Assembly: GCF_009183415.1 (NCBI RefSeq)
Contig: NZ_WEHU01000010.1
Location: 124,001-188,000 of the forward strand
Origin: Bacillus sp. B1-b2
Lineage (GTDB): Bacteria > Bacillota > Bacilli > Bacillales > Cytobacillaceae
Reading direction: 5' to 3'
Length of the DNA: 64,000 nucleotides
Part shown: positions 9,117 through 17,342 of the stretch, piece after piece
How the letters are laid out: every line of letters starts with the position of its first letter
How positions within the stretch are numbered: position 1 is the first letter of the stretch
Program-made: the position numbers and the translations under genes
Notes under the pieces: generated by a model
Seen by the model: only the letters and a program-made list of their open reading frames with translations
Told to the model about the DNA's origin: nothing
The model's database searches: none

Positions 9117-9288
9117 TGAATTCCCTCAACCCGCAAGGAACTTTGATCCCCACGAAGACCTTTGTTAACCCACAATAAACATAAAAAAGTCCCATGAATA
9201 TACCCAACTCTGGATACACTCACAAGACTCTATGCAAACTTTTTTCTTCTTAAGCGAACTTTTTTCTCATTCTGCAAACTTTATTTTA
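9117..9288. repeat. Left-end-like repeat E2, best candidate for the active left end
   Basis: The end-like unit has CCGCAAGG, a CCAACTCTGG loop motif (9204-9213) and then three TnsB-site-like repeats in reverse orientation: GCAAACTTTTTTCT at 9234, GCGAACTTTTTTCT at 9254 and GCAAACTTTATTTT at 9274. They are spaced exactly 20 bases apart. Their orientation is inverted relative to the sites beside tnsA, as needed for the two ends of one transposon. The exact terminus and target duplication could not be fixed. Confidence 0.6.
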
Positions 9289-9494
9289 CTTAAACATATA
9301 TACAACATTGTTGGGGCGTTCCTAAACAAAAAAAGCAAGATGATTCAGTCCCCACCTCTTTTCAATTCGAAGCACTGCATATCTCGTTATTTCTTACTTT
9401 AAAACCGGAAGCATATTTTGTCCGCCAAAAAAGGCGTATAATTTTTTAGAAAAATACACAGTAACTATACAGAGAAAACTTTAATAAAAAGGAA

Positions 9495-10017
9495 TTGATA
9501 AATGTTTTTAAATGTAATATAGGCATTGGTTATACCATGGGTTGTCGGGGTTTTTCATCTTTGTAAACAAGACAAAAGAATAATACTTTTTATCGGTGCA
9601 TTTAGTAGTGTCCTTGCGTTTACAATTAACGAGTTTGGTTTTTATTTTAATTTTTGGGAAAAGTAACTTATGGTAACGGTTGGAATGTTAATTGGACGGT
9701 AATTTCATATGCTTTTTGGTATGTATTGGAATATTGGTATTACCAAAACTTAAAAAAGTTGGGACATTTAAACCTGTATAGTAGGAGAATTTATATTGTA
9801 TTTAAGACTCTCTTGCCTTAACATATTCGAGACTGTATTGGCATTTTGCACTTCCGTTGTTCAAACACAAAAAATCATTAAAAATGCCAATAGATTTAAT
9901 AAAAGGAATTATTTCCTACTTTTAATTCTTGCAACATTTGCCGCCGGAGTGTCAATAGTTCAAAGTAATATCATTATTAAAAAAGTTACAAAAAATATCA
10001 CAGGAAGTAGCCGATAA
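9495..10017 (+). pseudogene. Decayed small membrane protein gene
   Basis: The reading frame from about 9530 encodes membrane-like sequence (PWVVGVFHLCKQDKRIILFIGAFSSV, then INEFGFYFNFWEK) and then meets stops. A second open piece (9796-10017, TTG start) holds another hydrophobic segment. I read the pieces as one broken gene for a small polytopic membrane protein of unknown function. The parent family is not certain, though it recalls proteins common in Bacilli near CBO0543-type genes. Confidence 0.45.
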
Positions 10018-10149
10018 ATGTTGTTTTAATTTCTGGTCAATTGATCTTCGCATATATATATTACTAACAAACTAAGGAAATTTTGATCATTTCAGAAATT
10101 TATTAAACTTTAACGAACTGTCAAAGTTTATATACTATTGGTTAATTGT

Positions 10150-10326
10150 TTATATTTTTTTGAAGTTGTTTTTCCTTTGATATTTAATTATTAATTCATC
10201 AAGTTTTTTACTACAGGAAATAGTATCAGCATTAGATAATCCCTTTTTCATGCCTGTGTAAATCATTTCTTTCCTAAGTCTATTTATTTCATTTAATAAA
10301 TCATTAGAGTTCATAATCGAATACAT
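10150..10326 (-). CDS. Spo0E-like aspartyl-phosphate phosphatase
   Basis: This 58-residue gene is short but has a proper AGAGG ribosome site and ATG. The protein is two amphipathic helices. The first holds NEINRLRKEMIYTGMKKGLS and the second SKKLDELIIKYQ. The SxxLD pattern is the active signature of the Spo0E family, which removes phosphate from Spo0A~P and so delays sporulation. It lies between the left-end-like repeats and czrA, reading away from czrA. A second family member is at 21373. Confidence 0.75.
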   Translation of the reverse strand: MYSIMNSNDLLNEINRLRKEMIYTGMKKGLSNADTISCSKKLDELIIKYQRKNNFKKI

Positions 10327-10477
10327 TAGAAACCTCTTTAATTTTTATTTCGGGTCCATTTACCCAAAACTAATTATCTATAAAATTATAGGTTTTTTAA
10401 AGGCTTTCGACAAAATTTGTAATTAAATTCACAATTCAATTGCATGAATTTTTTCGCGATTATGTGTAATTAGACAA

Positions 10478-10536
10478 AATGACCACAGTTCTATATTAAA
10501 AAACCCCGTGATTACATCCCATATACTGGACTGAAA
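10478..10536. repeat. Fragment of the left-end-like repeat (E4)
   Basis: GACCACAGTTCTA, AAAAACCCCGTG and CATCCCATATACTGG match consecutive parts of the E1 unit at 8565-8612. The copy stops at the czrA promoter without the TnsB-like sites. It is probably a truncated end relic. Confidence 0.55.
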
Positions 10537-10553
10537 TTAAATAGTTTTTTTTA

Positions 10554-10612
10554 TTGACATTCAGTGAAGAATATAATAGTCTTTATATTTAAATATGAAT
10601 ATATGTTCATAT
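10554..10612 (+). promoter_or_regulatory. czrA promoter region with ArsR-family operator
   Basis: An inverted repeat ATATGAAT-4 bases-GTTCATAT at 10593-10612 fits the operator of CzrA/CadC-type repressors. TTGACA (10554) and TATAAT (10572) stand upstream but only 12 bases apart, so the exact promoter elements are unsure. It implies autoregulation of the czrA-czcD pair, with release by Zn, Cd or Co. Confidence 0.6.
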
Positions 10613-10649
10613 ATACAATTTTAGATTTTATAGAGAGGTGAATAGGTAA

Positions 10650-10982
10650 GTGGAGAAGCGAAGTCTTGGAGATACCCTTAATGAGGGTGCACAGCATTTG
10701 GATGAAGAAACGTTGTTTGTCGTTTCGCAAACGTTTAAAGCGTTAAGCGAACCAACTAGAATTCGCATTTTAAATTTATTATGTACAGGGGAGCATTCCG
10801 TCAGTGATATTGCTGAGACGTTAAAATTAAGCCAACCGAGTGTCTCTCACCAATTACGTTTCTTAAAAAATTTAAGATTAGTCAAATATAGAAGAGCAGG
10901 GACAACTTTGTATTATTCAGAAGATGACCTTCACGTCATGAATTTACTGAAGCAGGCAATTGAGCATGCTTCACATCATTAA
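10650..10982 (+). CDS. czrA: ArsR-family metal-responsive repressor, CzrA-like
   Basis: The 110-residue winged-helix repressor has the ArsR core [14 protein letters not shown] and the recognition helix [12 protein letters not shown]. Its last helix carries [18 protein letters not shown]. The Asp-x-His plus His-x-x-His set matches the alpha-5 Zn sensor site of CzrA. No CxC motif of the ArsR/CadC alpha-3 type is seen, so Zn/Co/Cd sensing is more likely than arsenite. I used the GTG at 10650 with GAGAGGTG upstream. It lies 18 bases before czcD in one operon. Confidence 0.85.
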   Translation: MEKRSLGDTLNEGAQHLDEETLFVVSQTFKALSEPTRIRILNLLCTGEHSVSDIAETLKLSQPSVSHQLRFLKNLRLVKYRRAGTTLYYSEDDLHVMNLLKQAIEHASHH

Positions 10983-11000
10983 TTTAGGAGGGAACTTAAA

Positions 11001-11945
11001 ATGGGAAACGATCATGGACATGACCACTCACATGGTGCCAATAAAAAGACGTTATTAATAAGTTTTATTCTAATTACAAGTTATATGGTTATTGAAGCAA
11101 TTGGGGGATATATTACCAACAGCCTTGCATTATTATCTGATGCAGGACATATGTTAAGTGACGCCATATCACTTGGGGTTGCATTATTGGCCTTTACACT
11201 TGGGGAGAAAACCGCCAACTATAGTAAAACATACGGATATAAACGATTTGAAATATTAGCGGCAGTTCTTAACGGAGTGACACTCGTATTAATTGCAATT
11301 TATATTTTTTATGAAGCAATCCAGCGTTTTCTAAATCCTCCTGAAGTTGCTTCAACTGGTATGTTAATCATCGCTATAATTGGTTTACTGATCAATATTC
11401 TTGTTGCGTGGATTATGATGCGCGGTGGGGATGTAGAAGAGAACTTGAATATGCGTGGTGCATACTTGCATGTAATGAGCGATATGCTTGGTTCCATTGG
11501 CGCTATTATTGCTGCACTGCTCATCATGTTCTTCGGTTGGGGCTGGGCAGACCCACTAGCAAGTGTCATTGTTGCTGCACTCGTATTACGCAGCGGCTAC
11601 TATGTTACGAAATCTGGACTCCATGTCCTGATGGAAGGAACACCACAAAATGTTGATGTGGATGACGTGATTCAAACAATCCAAAATAAAGAAGGAATTC
11701 ATAGTGTTCATGACCTGCACGTTTGGTCGATTACAAGCGGATTAAATGCGCTATCCTGCCATGCAGTTGTAGATGAACAAATGTCCATTGCTGAAAGTGA
11801 ACAATTGATCCATCAAATCGAACACGACCTTGAACACAAAAATATTCACCATATGACGATCCAATTAGAAACGACTTCCCATCAGCATGAAGATACGATT
11901 TTGTGCAACGCTAAGGCGAATTCATCTGGACACCACCATCACTAA
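11001..11945 (+). CDS. czcD: Cation diffusion facilitator Zn/Cd/Co efflux protein, CzcD-like
   Basis: The 314-residue CDF exporter starts with a His-rich stretch (HGHDHSHG). It has the metal site LSDAGHMLSDA in helix 2 and the HVMSDMLGS site in helix 5, six predicted helices, and a cytosolic C-terminal domain ending HHHH. It exports Zn2+ and related ions in exchange for protons. It is co-transcribed with the CzrA-like repressor and followed by a long perfect palindrome that should terminate transcription. Confidence 0.9.
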   Translation: MGNDHGHDHSHGANKKTLLISFILITSYMVIEAIGGYITNSLALLSDAGHMLSDAISLGVALLAFTLGEKTANYSKTYGYKRFEILAAVLNGVTLVLIAIYIFYEAIQRFLNPPEVASTGMLIIAIIGLLINILVAWIMMRGGDVEENLNMRGAYLHVMSDMLGSIGAIIAALLIMFFGWGWADPLASVIVAALVLRSGYYVTKSGLHVLMEGTPQNVDVDDVIQTIQNKEGIHSVHDLHVWSITSGLNALSCHAVVDEQMSIAESEQLIHQIEHDLEHKNIHHMTIQLETTSHQHEDTILCNAKANSSGHHHH

Positions 11946-12073
11946 TGGTTATTGCAATTTTAATTAACGAAAAACGTAACGCTTAATACCAAATAAAATG
12001 AGAAACAGTTTAGGATAAATTACACTTTGGCTAAATAATTTTCATGTACTATAAAATTTTCTAAATTCAACTT

Positions 12074-12123
12074 TTAAAACCCAGATACGCTTTTCATATA
12101 TGAAAAGCGTATCTGGGTTTTAA
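12074..12123. terminator. 50-base perfect palindrome, terminator of czcD
   Basis: The two 25-base halves (12074-12098 and 12099-12123) are exact reverse complements. The outer ends are A4 and T4 tracts and the middle is CATATATG. It follows czcD by about 130 bases and can fold into a long terminator in either direction. Confidence 0.75.
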
Positions 12124-12229
12124 ATTCTTCTTTTATATCCTACAATTCTTCCTAGTACTAAAAATATCAAGTAAAGAAATTTGGGTCATAAATAATATAT
12201 GGAAATATGTATAGTCAATTTAAGGGTAG

Positions 12230-12384
12230 TTAATTAACCCTTATGGGAAATCTTAGCCTTAGGGACACCTCAATACGACCACGGTTCTACTTTAAATAAA
12301 CTCATTAACATATCCCATTTACTGAGCAAACTCCACTCACGAGGCTTCGTGAGGACCTTTTTCTCATACATCAACCTTTATTAT
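12230..12384. repeat. Left-end-like repeat E3, decayed
   Basis: The sequence aligns with E1 (8516-8666) in the same order: TTAATTAACCC, ACGACCACGGTTCTA, CCATTTACTGAG, a TCACGAGGCTTCGTGA hairpin, then degenerate sites at 12351 (GGACCTTTTTCT) and 12370 (CAACCTTTATTA) about 19 bases apart. It separates the czrA-czcD block from the mer remnant. Confidence 0.55.
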
Positions 12385-12537
12385 AGTTTGACATAAATAC
12401 AAAACGGTTACGCCTATTTATGAAAATAAGTTTACCGCTAAACATTATGTCAGCCTTATTTTTTCAAATAAAAAGAGTAAACGGCAATAAAAATCTGTTT
12501 GGATTTTTAAGACTTCCAAGAAAATATTAAAACAAGG

Positions 12538-12569
12538 TTTACCCTGTACTATGGTACAGGGTTTATAAT
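12538..12569 (+). promoter_or_regulatory. MerR-type promoter/operator
   Basis: ACCCTGTAC-TATG-GTACAGGGT (12541-12562) is a perfect dyad. It lies between a TTTACC -35 (12538) and a TATAAT -10 (12564). The spacer is 20 bases, longer than usual, as in promoters that MerR-family activators twist into shape. The broken merR gene follows. Confidence 0.8.
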
Positions 12570-12589
12570 TTACTGAGAGGTGAATAGTA

Positions 12590-12999
12590 ATGTATCTTAT
12601 TGGTGAACTTGCTGAAAAATGTAGTGTAAATAAAGAATCGATACGTTATTACGAAAGGATGGGGATATTATCAGAGCCATCTCGTACAGGTTCTGGTTAT
12701 AGGATATATCCAAAAGAAACGGTTGATCGCATACGGTTTATTAAGCGAATGCAAGAATTAGGTTTCTCTTTATCTGAAATTCATAAATTACTTGGAGTTG
12801 TTGATAAAGATGATGATCGATGTGTGCAAATGTATGATTTTGTAGTAAAAAAACTAATGAAGTACAAATAAAGATTAAAGACTTAAAAAGAATAGAACTT
12901 ATGCTTTTAGTATTGAAAGAATGCTGTCCTGATGAAAAATCTCTATATGAATGCCCAATTATAGAAACTATAATGAACGTAGAAAAGGTGGATGAATAA
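12590..12999 (+). pseudogene. merR: merR mercury-responsive regulator, frameshifted
   Basis: The first 89 or so residues are a normal MerR N-domain: helix-turn-helix ([24 protein letters not shown]), wing, and first sensor Cys ([11 protein letters not shown]). Near 12853-12862 one base is missing and the frame stops at 12871. In the next frame the rest continues ([14 protein letters not shown], then CCPDEKSLYECPIIET) and holds the other two mercury-binding Cys. It stops at 12999, overlapping the next start in TAATG. The product is probably a truncated, non-sensing DNA binder, unless the deletion is a sequencing error. Confidence 0.8.
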
Positions 13000-13451
13000 T
13001 GGAAAATTGTTGCAGTAACTCTAAAGAAGTGAAAACAGAAAGTAATGTTCGAATCTGTAGGTTATGTAATTGTAAAGGTAAAAAGGTGCAGTTAATAACA
13101 TTAAAATCATTACTTAAACCATCTGCATTAGAAACATTAAGTGCAAATGAAAATCACTATTTTTGTTCGACAATAGACTGTAACGTAGTCTATTTTGATG
13201 CTAATAATAAAAAGTATCTTACATCAGATATAAAGGTTCCAGTGCATCAAAAGGATGAATCGCCACGAACACCTATTTGTTATTGTTTTGATTGGACTAA
13301 ATATAAAATAAAGGAATATGTGAAAAAAGACCTTATTGTAGAACATATTCGTGAAAACATAAAAGAAAACCGCTGTGGGTGTGAGGTTAACAATCCACAA
13401 GGTAGTTGCTGTTTAGGTAATGTAACAGCGTATATCAGAGAATTATCCTAA
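12999..13451 (+). CDS. Cys-rich putative iron-sulfur/metallochaperone of mer-type operon
   Basis: The 150-residue soluble protein has about 17 Cys: an N-terminal CCSN, an RLCNCKG pair, a CSTIDCNVVYFD stretch, CYCFDW in the middle and CGCEVNNPQGSCCLG at the end. It resembles the CopZ N-terminal-like proteins that accompany merR in Bacillus mercury operons. The merA and transport genes expected next are absent. It is translationally coupled to merR. Its role without a reductase is unclear; it may bind Hg or Cu. Confidence 0.65.
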   Translation: MENCCSNSKEVKTESNVRICRLCNCKGKKVQLITLKSLLKPSALETLSANENHYFCSTIDCNVVYFDANNKKYLTSDIKVPVHQKDESPRTPICYCFDWTKYKIKEYVKKDLIVEHIRENIKENRCGCEVNNPQGSCCLGNVTAYIRELS

Positions 13452-13616
13452 GAACTATAATATAACGTTCAACAATGAGGTGCTTACTTAAATAACTCTA
13501 TGAAAATTTAAAATAAAAGTTGAATCAGAATTGAGAGAACACCAAGAAACAAAACGGAACCAGTTTTTGACATTCGTTGGTAAGTTCATTAAAATCTTTC
13601 TTTGAGGTGAGAAATA

Positions 13617-14201
13617 GTGAAAAGAAGAAAAATAATGTTTCTTGTAGGTTCATTGATTATTGTGTTTACGCTTTCTGCATGTGGTGGTAACACTGACAAG
13701 GAAAAGGCAAATGAAGGGACAACTTCAGATGAAAGTACTCAAATGGATCATGCAAATATGGATCACTCTAGTTCAGGTGAAGTTCCTAATAATCTAAAAA
13801 CAGCAGAAAACCCAACATATAAGGTAGGAAGTAAATTGATTATTAAAGAAGGGCATATGGAAGGCATGAAGGGTGCAGAGGCAACAGTTGTCGGTGCCTA
13901 TGATACCATTGCATATGCTGTTTCATACAACCCAACTACTGGTGGAGAAGGAGTAACAAATCACAAATGGGTTATCCATGAAGAAATTCCAGAAGCAGGT
14001 GCAAAACCATTACAACCCGGCGCAGAGGTAACTTTAGAGGCTTCACATATGTCAGGAATGGATGGTGCAACTGCTAAAATTGATTCAGCCGAAAAGACAA
14101 CTGTTTATATGATTGACTATACTCCAACTACTGGTGGAGAAAAGGTGACCAATCATAAATGGGTAACAGAAAGCGAACTAGCACCACTTGAAAATGAGTA
14201 A
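13617..14201 (+). CDS. YdhK family lipoprotein with two DUF1541 repeats
   Basis: The 194-residue secreted lipoprotein has the lipobox LSACGG and then a Met/His-rich linker (DHANMDHSS). Two similar domains of about 55 residues follow (near 70-125 and 135-190), each with an H-M-x-G-M motif and PTTGGE-VTNHKWV. The paired Met and His residues suggest copper binding outside the membrane, as proposed for YdhK. It starts with GTG behind GAGGTGAG. A hairpin terminator follows. Confidence 0.8.
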   Translation: MKRRKIMFLVGSLIIVFTLSACGGNTDKEKANEGTTSDESTQMDHANMDHSSSGEVPNNLKTAENPTYKVGSKLIIKEGHMEGMKGAEATVVGAYDTIAYAVSYNPTTGGEGVTNHKWVIHEEIPEAGAKPLQPGAEVTLEASHMSGMDGATAKIDSAEKTTVYMIDYTPTTGGEKVTNHKWVTESELAPLENE

Positions 14202-14217
14202 TTTTAATAAAGAACAA

Positions 14218-14255
14218 TAGAAAGAGCATATTTCGCAGATTGGAATTGCTCTTTT
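14218..14255 (+). terminator. Rho-independent terminator of the ydhK-like gene
   Basis: AAAGAGCA (14221) pairs with TGCTCTTT (14247), and a T-rich run follows. It lies 20 bases after the lipoprotein stop. Confidence 0.7.
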
Positions 14256-14343
14256 TCTGTGGTCAATTTAAATCATAGGCTTTTCTTTCCATTGAAGTCC
14301 ACAAATAATGACTTGTACCCTTTAAGATACTTAATAGTTTTTG

Positions 14344-14901
14344 TTATGAATTTCCCTTGATAATCTTCCTTAACAGGTACAACAAAAGGTATATGGAAAT
14401 CCCAGTTAATATGATTTTCCCCTGCCATGTAAATTCGGTAATTTGCAAGACTGAGTATCCTTCAAAAATTAGTGCAGGTATTTTCCCAAGTGAACTGGCA
14501 AGTGAGAATAGTATTAAAGATACTTTTCCCATAGCCGAAAATATATTAATTAACCCCGATGGGATAAACGGGAGCAACCTCAAGGTAAGAATAAGAAGAA
14601 AGGCTTTTTTTCCTTCTACTTCTAATAATCTTTTGACCTTTGGAATCCTTTCCATAGAAATTGTCTTCGGTAATTTCCTAAAACCCTGCCGATACACATA
14701 AAAAGAAACAATTGCACCTAATGCCTCTCCCACAAATGAAATAACTAGACCGTACCAAAAACCGAAAAAAATAATATTTGCAGCGGTTAAAAACACACTT
14801 GGGATAACACCAGCAAGGCTAATAAAGATATTAATTAATAAACTTATTAAAATTGCAAAACTAGCATACTTCTCAAAGTAAAAAAGTATTTGTTCTTCCA
14901 T
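14344..14901 (-). CDS. TVP38/TMEM64 (VTT domain) membrane protein
   Basis: The protein of about 185 residues has five to six membrane helices and the VTT-domain pattern FGFWYGLVISFVGEALGAIVSFYVYRQGF. A second half-helix motif, LRLLPFIPSGLINIFSA, follows. DedA/VTT proteins are linked to lipid scrambling and undecaprenyl-phosphate recycling. It diverges from the csoR-like gene. The start at 14901 was chosen for the GGGGGTC upstream; 14913 is also possible. Confidence 0.8.
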   Translation of the reverse strand: MEEQILFYFEKYASFAILISLLINIFISLAGVIPSVFLTAANIIFFGFWYGLVISFVGEALGAIVSFYVYRQGFRKLPKTISMERIPKVKRLLEVEGKKAFLLILTLRLLPFIPSGLINIFSAMGKVSLILFSLASSLGKIPALIFEGYSVLQITEFTWQGKIILTGISIYLLLYLLRKIIKGNS

Positions 14902-15034
14902 TTTGACCCCCATACTTGTTTCACTTTTTGTTTCTTTACTTATATTTTATAGTATCTAAAAATTATTTTCTTCCCCATCTTATAAATATTTAGTTGACCT
15001 TTTATATATATTCCCCTAAACTTTTTATATAAAA

Positions 15035-15053
15035 TATCCCCCCTAGGGGGTTA
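15035..15053 (+). promoter_or_regulatory. CsoR/RcnR-family operator
   Basis: TATCCCCCCTAGGGGGTTA is a GC-rich dyad in AT-rich surroundings, just before the ribosome site of the CsoR-like gene. CsoR-family proteins bind such C-tract/G-tract palindromes flanked by AT. This predicts autorepression and metal-induced expression of the csoR-MATE pair. Confidence 0.8.
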
Positions 15054-15066
15054 TGAGGAGGAAAAA

Positions 15067-15336
15067 ATGTCTAGTCACCATAAACATAGAAAAAGTATTG
15101 TTAACCGTCTAGCAAGAATTGAAGGACATGTTCGTTCAGTAAAAGAGATGGCCAAGGAGGACCGTGATTGTAGCGATTTACTCATACAAATAGCGGCTAT
15201 ACGTTCGGCTTTGGATAATTGCGGAAAACTGATATTAAAAGACCATTTAGAAGGGTGTGTCACCGAAGCAATAATAAAGGGGGATAAAGAAGTATTAAAG
15301 GATTTAAATGATGCCATAGACAAATTTATAAGATAG
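15067..15336 (+). CDS. CsoR/FrmR-family metal-sensing repressor
   Basis: The 89-residue all-helical protein has NRLARIEGHVRSVKEM at the start and the sensor set Cys (RDCSD, near 37), then KDHLEGC, which gives the Cys-His-Cys ligands of Cu(I)-sensing CsoR. It starts 14 bases after its own operator. The gene is followed at 11 bases by a MATE pump rather than copA, so the inducer might not be copper. Confidence 0.85.
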   Translation: MSSHHKHRKSIVNRLARIEGHVRSVKEMAKEDRDCSDLLIQIAAIRSALDNCGKLILKDHLEGCVTEAIIKGDKEVLKDLNDAIDKFIR

Positions 15337-15347
15337 GGAGAAACCCA

Positions 15348-16706
15348 ATGGTTGAGACTAAATACTCTCAAAAAGATATCTTAAAAATGATTGTTGTTCT
15401 CGCTGCACCTGCTATTGTTGAAAATTTCTTTCAAACTATATTAGGATTTGTTGATACATATTTTGTGTCCCAAATTGGGATTAATGAAGTTACTGCGGTA
15501 GGAGTGACAAATGCCATACTTGCAATTTATTTAGCAATATTTATGTCAATTGGCGTGTCTACTAATGTTTATATTGCAAAATATATAGGTTCAAATCAAA
15601 TTGAAAAAGCAGGAAAAGTGGCCAAACAATCAATTTTATTAAGTGTGATAATAGGACTATTATTTGGAATCATTACTTTTTTGTTTGCTGAACCACTTCT
15701 GAAACTTATGGGCATAGAAAAAACCGTATTGGACCAAGGTGTTATATATTTTAAAATTGTTGCAATACCCTCTGTACTAATTTCTTTAATGTTTGGTTTA
15801 AGTAGTATACTAAGAGGAACTAAAGATACCAAAACACCAATGAAAGTAACTATATTTATTAATATTATTAACATTATTTTGGACTACGTCTTTATCTTTG
15901 GCTTTTGGTTGATTCCTTCCTTTGGTCTTGCTGGAGCCGCGTGGGCGACAGTTATCGCTAGACTAGTAGGAGTAATCTTACTTATTATCCATGTAAAAAA
16001 ATCAAAAATCGGGAATGTTTTAAATTTAACAAAGTGGAGTTGGGATAAAGAGCAACAAAAGGAACTTATCAAACTTGGGACCCCAGCCATGGCAGAACGC
16101 TTAGCAATGAGAATTGGGCAGGTTTTATACTTTGGGTTTATAGTTCAACTTGGGACTAATACTTTTGCGGCTCACCAAATTGCAGGTAATATAGAGGTTT
16201 TTTCCTATATGATAGGTTATGGTTTTGCAACAGCGGCAACCACTTTAATTGGAGAAGTGTTAGGCTCTAGGCAATATGAATTAGCAAAAAAAATAGCCTA
16301 TTATTCTACTTTATTAGGGATAGGAGTCATGTCAATTTTCGGATTGTTTTTATTTGTATTCGGTGAGTGGACTGCTTCATTCTTTACCAATGATGTCTTT
16401 GTAATTCAACAAATTACAATCGCATTAAAGATTGACGCATTTATTCAACCAATTCTAGCCATTGTTCTTATCCTTACAGGGGCTTTCCAAGGTGCGGAAA
16501 ATTCTAAATATCCCTTCTATCTCACAACAATTGGCATTTGGCTTCTTCGGACCGTTGGTGTTTATGTATTAGGTGTATGGCTTGGAATGGGTATCGCTGG
16601 AATATGGATCGCAATAGGTTTAGACAACCTATTCAGGGCAATTCTGCTTTTCCTTAAAATTCACAATAATAAATGGGTTAGATCTACAGAACTAACTGTT
16701 AAATAA
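15348..16706 (+). CDS. MATE family efflux transporter
   Basis: The 452-residue protein has about 12 helices in two similar halves. The N-half includes AAPAIVENFFQTILGFVDTYFVSQIG and ILRGTKDTKTPM. The C-half starts near 245 with GTPAMAERLAMRIGQVLYFGF and holds GAFQGAENSKYPFY. MATE pumps export cationic compounds using Na+ or H+. It lies in one operon behind the CsoR-like repressor, so expression is probably metal-induced. The substrate is unknown. Confidence 0.88.
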   Translation: MVETKYSQKDILKMIVVLAAPAIVENFFQTILGFVDTYFVSQIGINEVTAVGVTNAILAIYLAIFMSIGVSTNVYIAKYIGSNQIEKAGKVAKQSILLSVIIGLLFGIITFLFAEPLLKLMGIEKTVLDQGVIYFKIVAIPSVLISLMFGLSSILRGTKDTKTPMKVTIFINIINIILDYVFIFGFWLIPSFGLAGAAWATVIARLVGVILLIIHVKKSKIGNVLNLTKWSWDKEQQKELIKLGTPAMAERLAMRIGQVLYFGFIVQLGTNTFAAHQIAGNIEVFSYMIGYGFATAATTLIGEVLGSRQYELAKKIAYYSTLLGIGVMSIFGLFLFVFGEWTASFFTNDVFVIQQITIALKIDAFIQPILAIVLILTGAFQGAENSKYPFYLTTIGIWLLRTVGVYVLGVWLGMGIAGIWIAIGLDNLFRAILLFLKIHNNKWVRSTELTVK

Positions 16707-16825
16707 ATAACCCTTGGAAGACTTATGTTCATATCCTATATAGAACATGGTAAAGGAAGTAATTTTTTATAGGTACAAACAAAAGGTAAGGTACAGGTAC
16801 AGTTCCATTAATTTTGAAACAAATA

Positions 16826-16867
16826 GGGCTTCCCATAAGTCATAACAAATCACTTGTAGGGAAGCCC
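16826..16867. terminator. Hairpin terminator between convergent genes
   Basis: GGGCTTCCC (16826-16834) pairs with GGGAAGCCC (16859-16867). It lies between the MATE gene reading right and the DUF202 gene reading left. Confidence 0.7.
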
Positions 16868-16933
16868 CCTCTTATCTTATTTCCCATACCTCACTATAGA
16901 AGATTACTAAAGATTATTAGACCCCTTAGCACT

Positions 16934-17338
16934 TTAAAACTTTATCAATAAGAAGTAGATTATAACCATGATTATTAAAATAATCATAAGAGTGGAGACC
17001 ATCGTTATTTGAGTATTCGAGGGATTGAACCTTTCCTCGAAAATCTGGAGTTTCTTTTTAGTGTAATTTTTCGTTGCTAAAAGAATGACTGCAATTCCAA
17101 GAATACATGCAAATATCCCTAAAATTATACTAATCATATCTATAGTTGGATTCCTTCTAACACCAATCGTAAAATGCAAACTTGTTGTTAGAAACCCTAC
17201 ACCAACAATTGAAACTACAGTTCTTATCCATGCCAAATATGTTCTTTCGTTCGCTAAATGCTGTTGAGCATACTTTAATTGATTATTTTCATTTATTAAG
17301 GACCTTTTTTCCTGCTTATCTATTTGTTTTGTATTCAT
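16934..17338 (-). CDS. DUF202 (YidH) family membrane protein
   Basis: The protein of about 134 residues has a charged N-terminus, then QQHLANERTYLAWIRTVVSIVGVGF, the DUF202 signature. Two more helices follow. Function unknown. I placed the start at 17338, five bases after the stop of lgt, because AGGGTGAT precedes that ATG. A longer frame would overlap lgt. It belongs to the lgt operon. Confidence 0.8.
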   Translation of the reverse strand: MNTKQIDKQEKRSLINENNQLKYAQQHLANERTYLAWIRTVVSIVGVGFLTTSLHFTIGVRRNPTIDMISIILGIFACILGIAVILLATKNYTKKKLQIFEERFNPSNTQITMVSTLMIILIIMVIIYFLLIKF

Positions 17339-17342
17339 ATCA

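Noticed and set aside
12541-12562. Possible transposon terminus because of the perfect ACCCTGTAC/GTACAGGGT dyad
   Set aside because: It lies between -35 and -10 elements with a long spacer in front of merR, which is the expected MerR operator.
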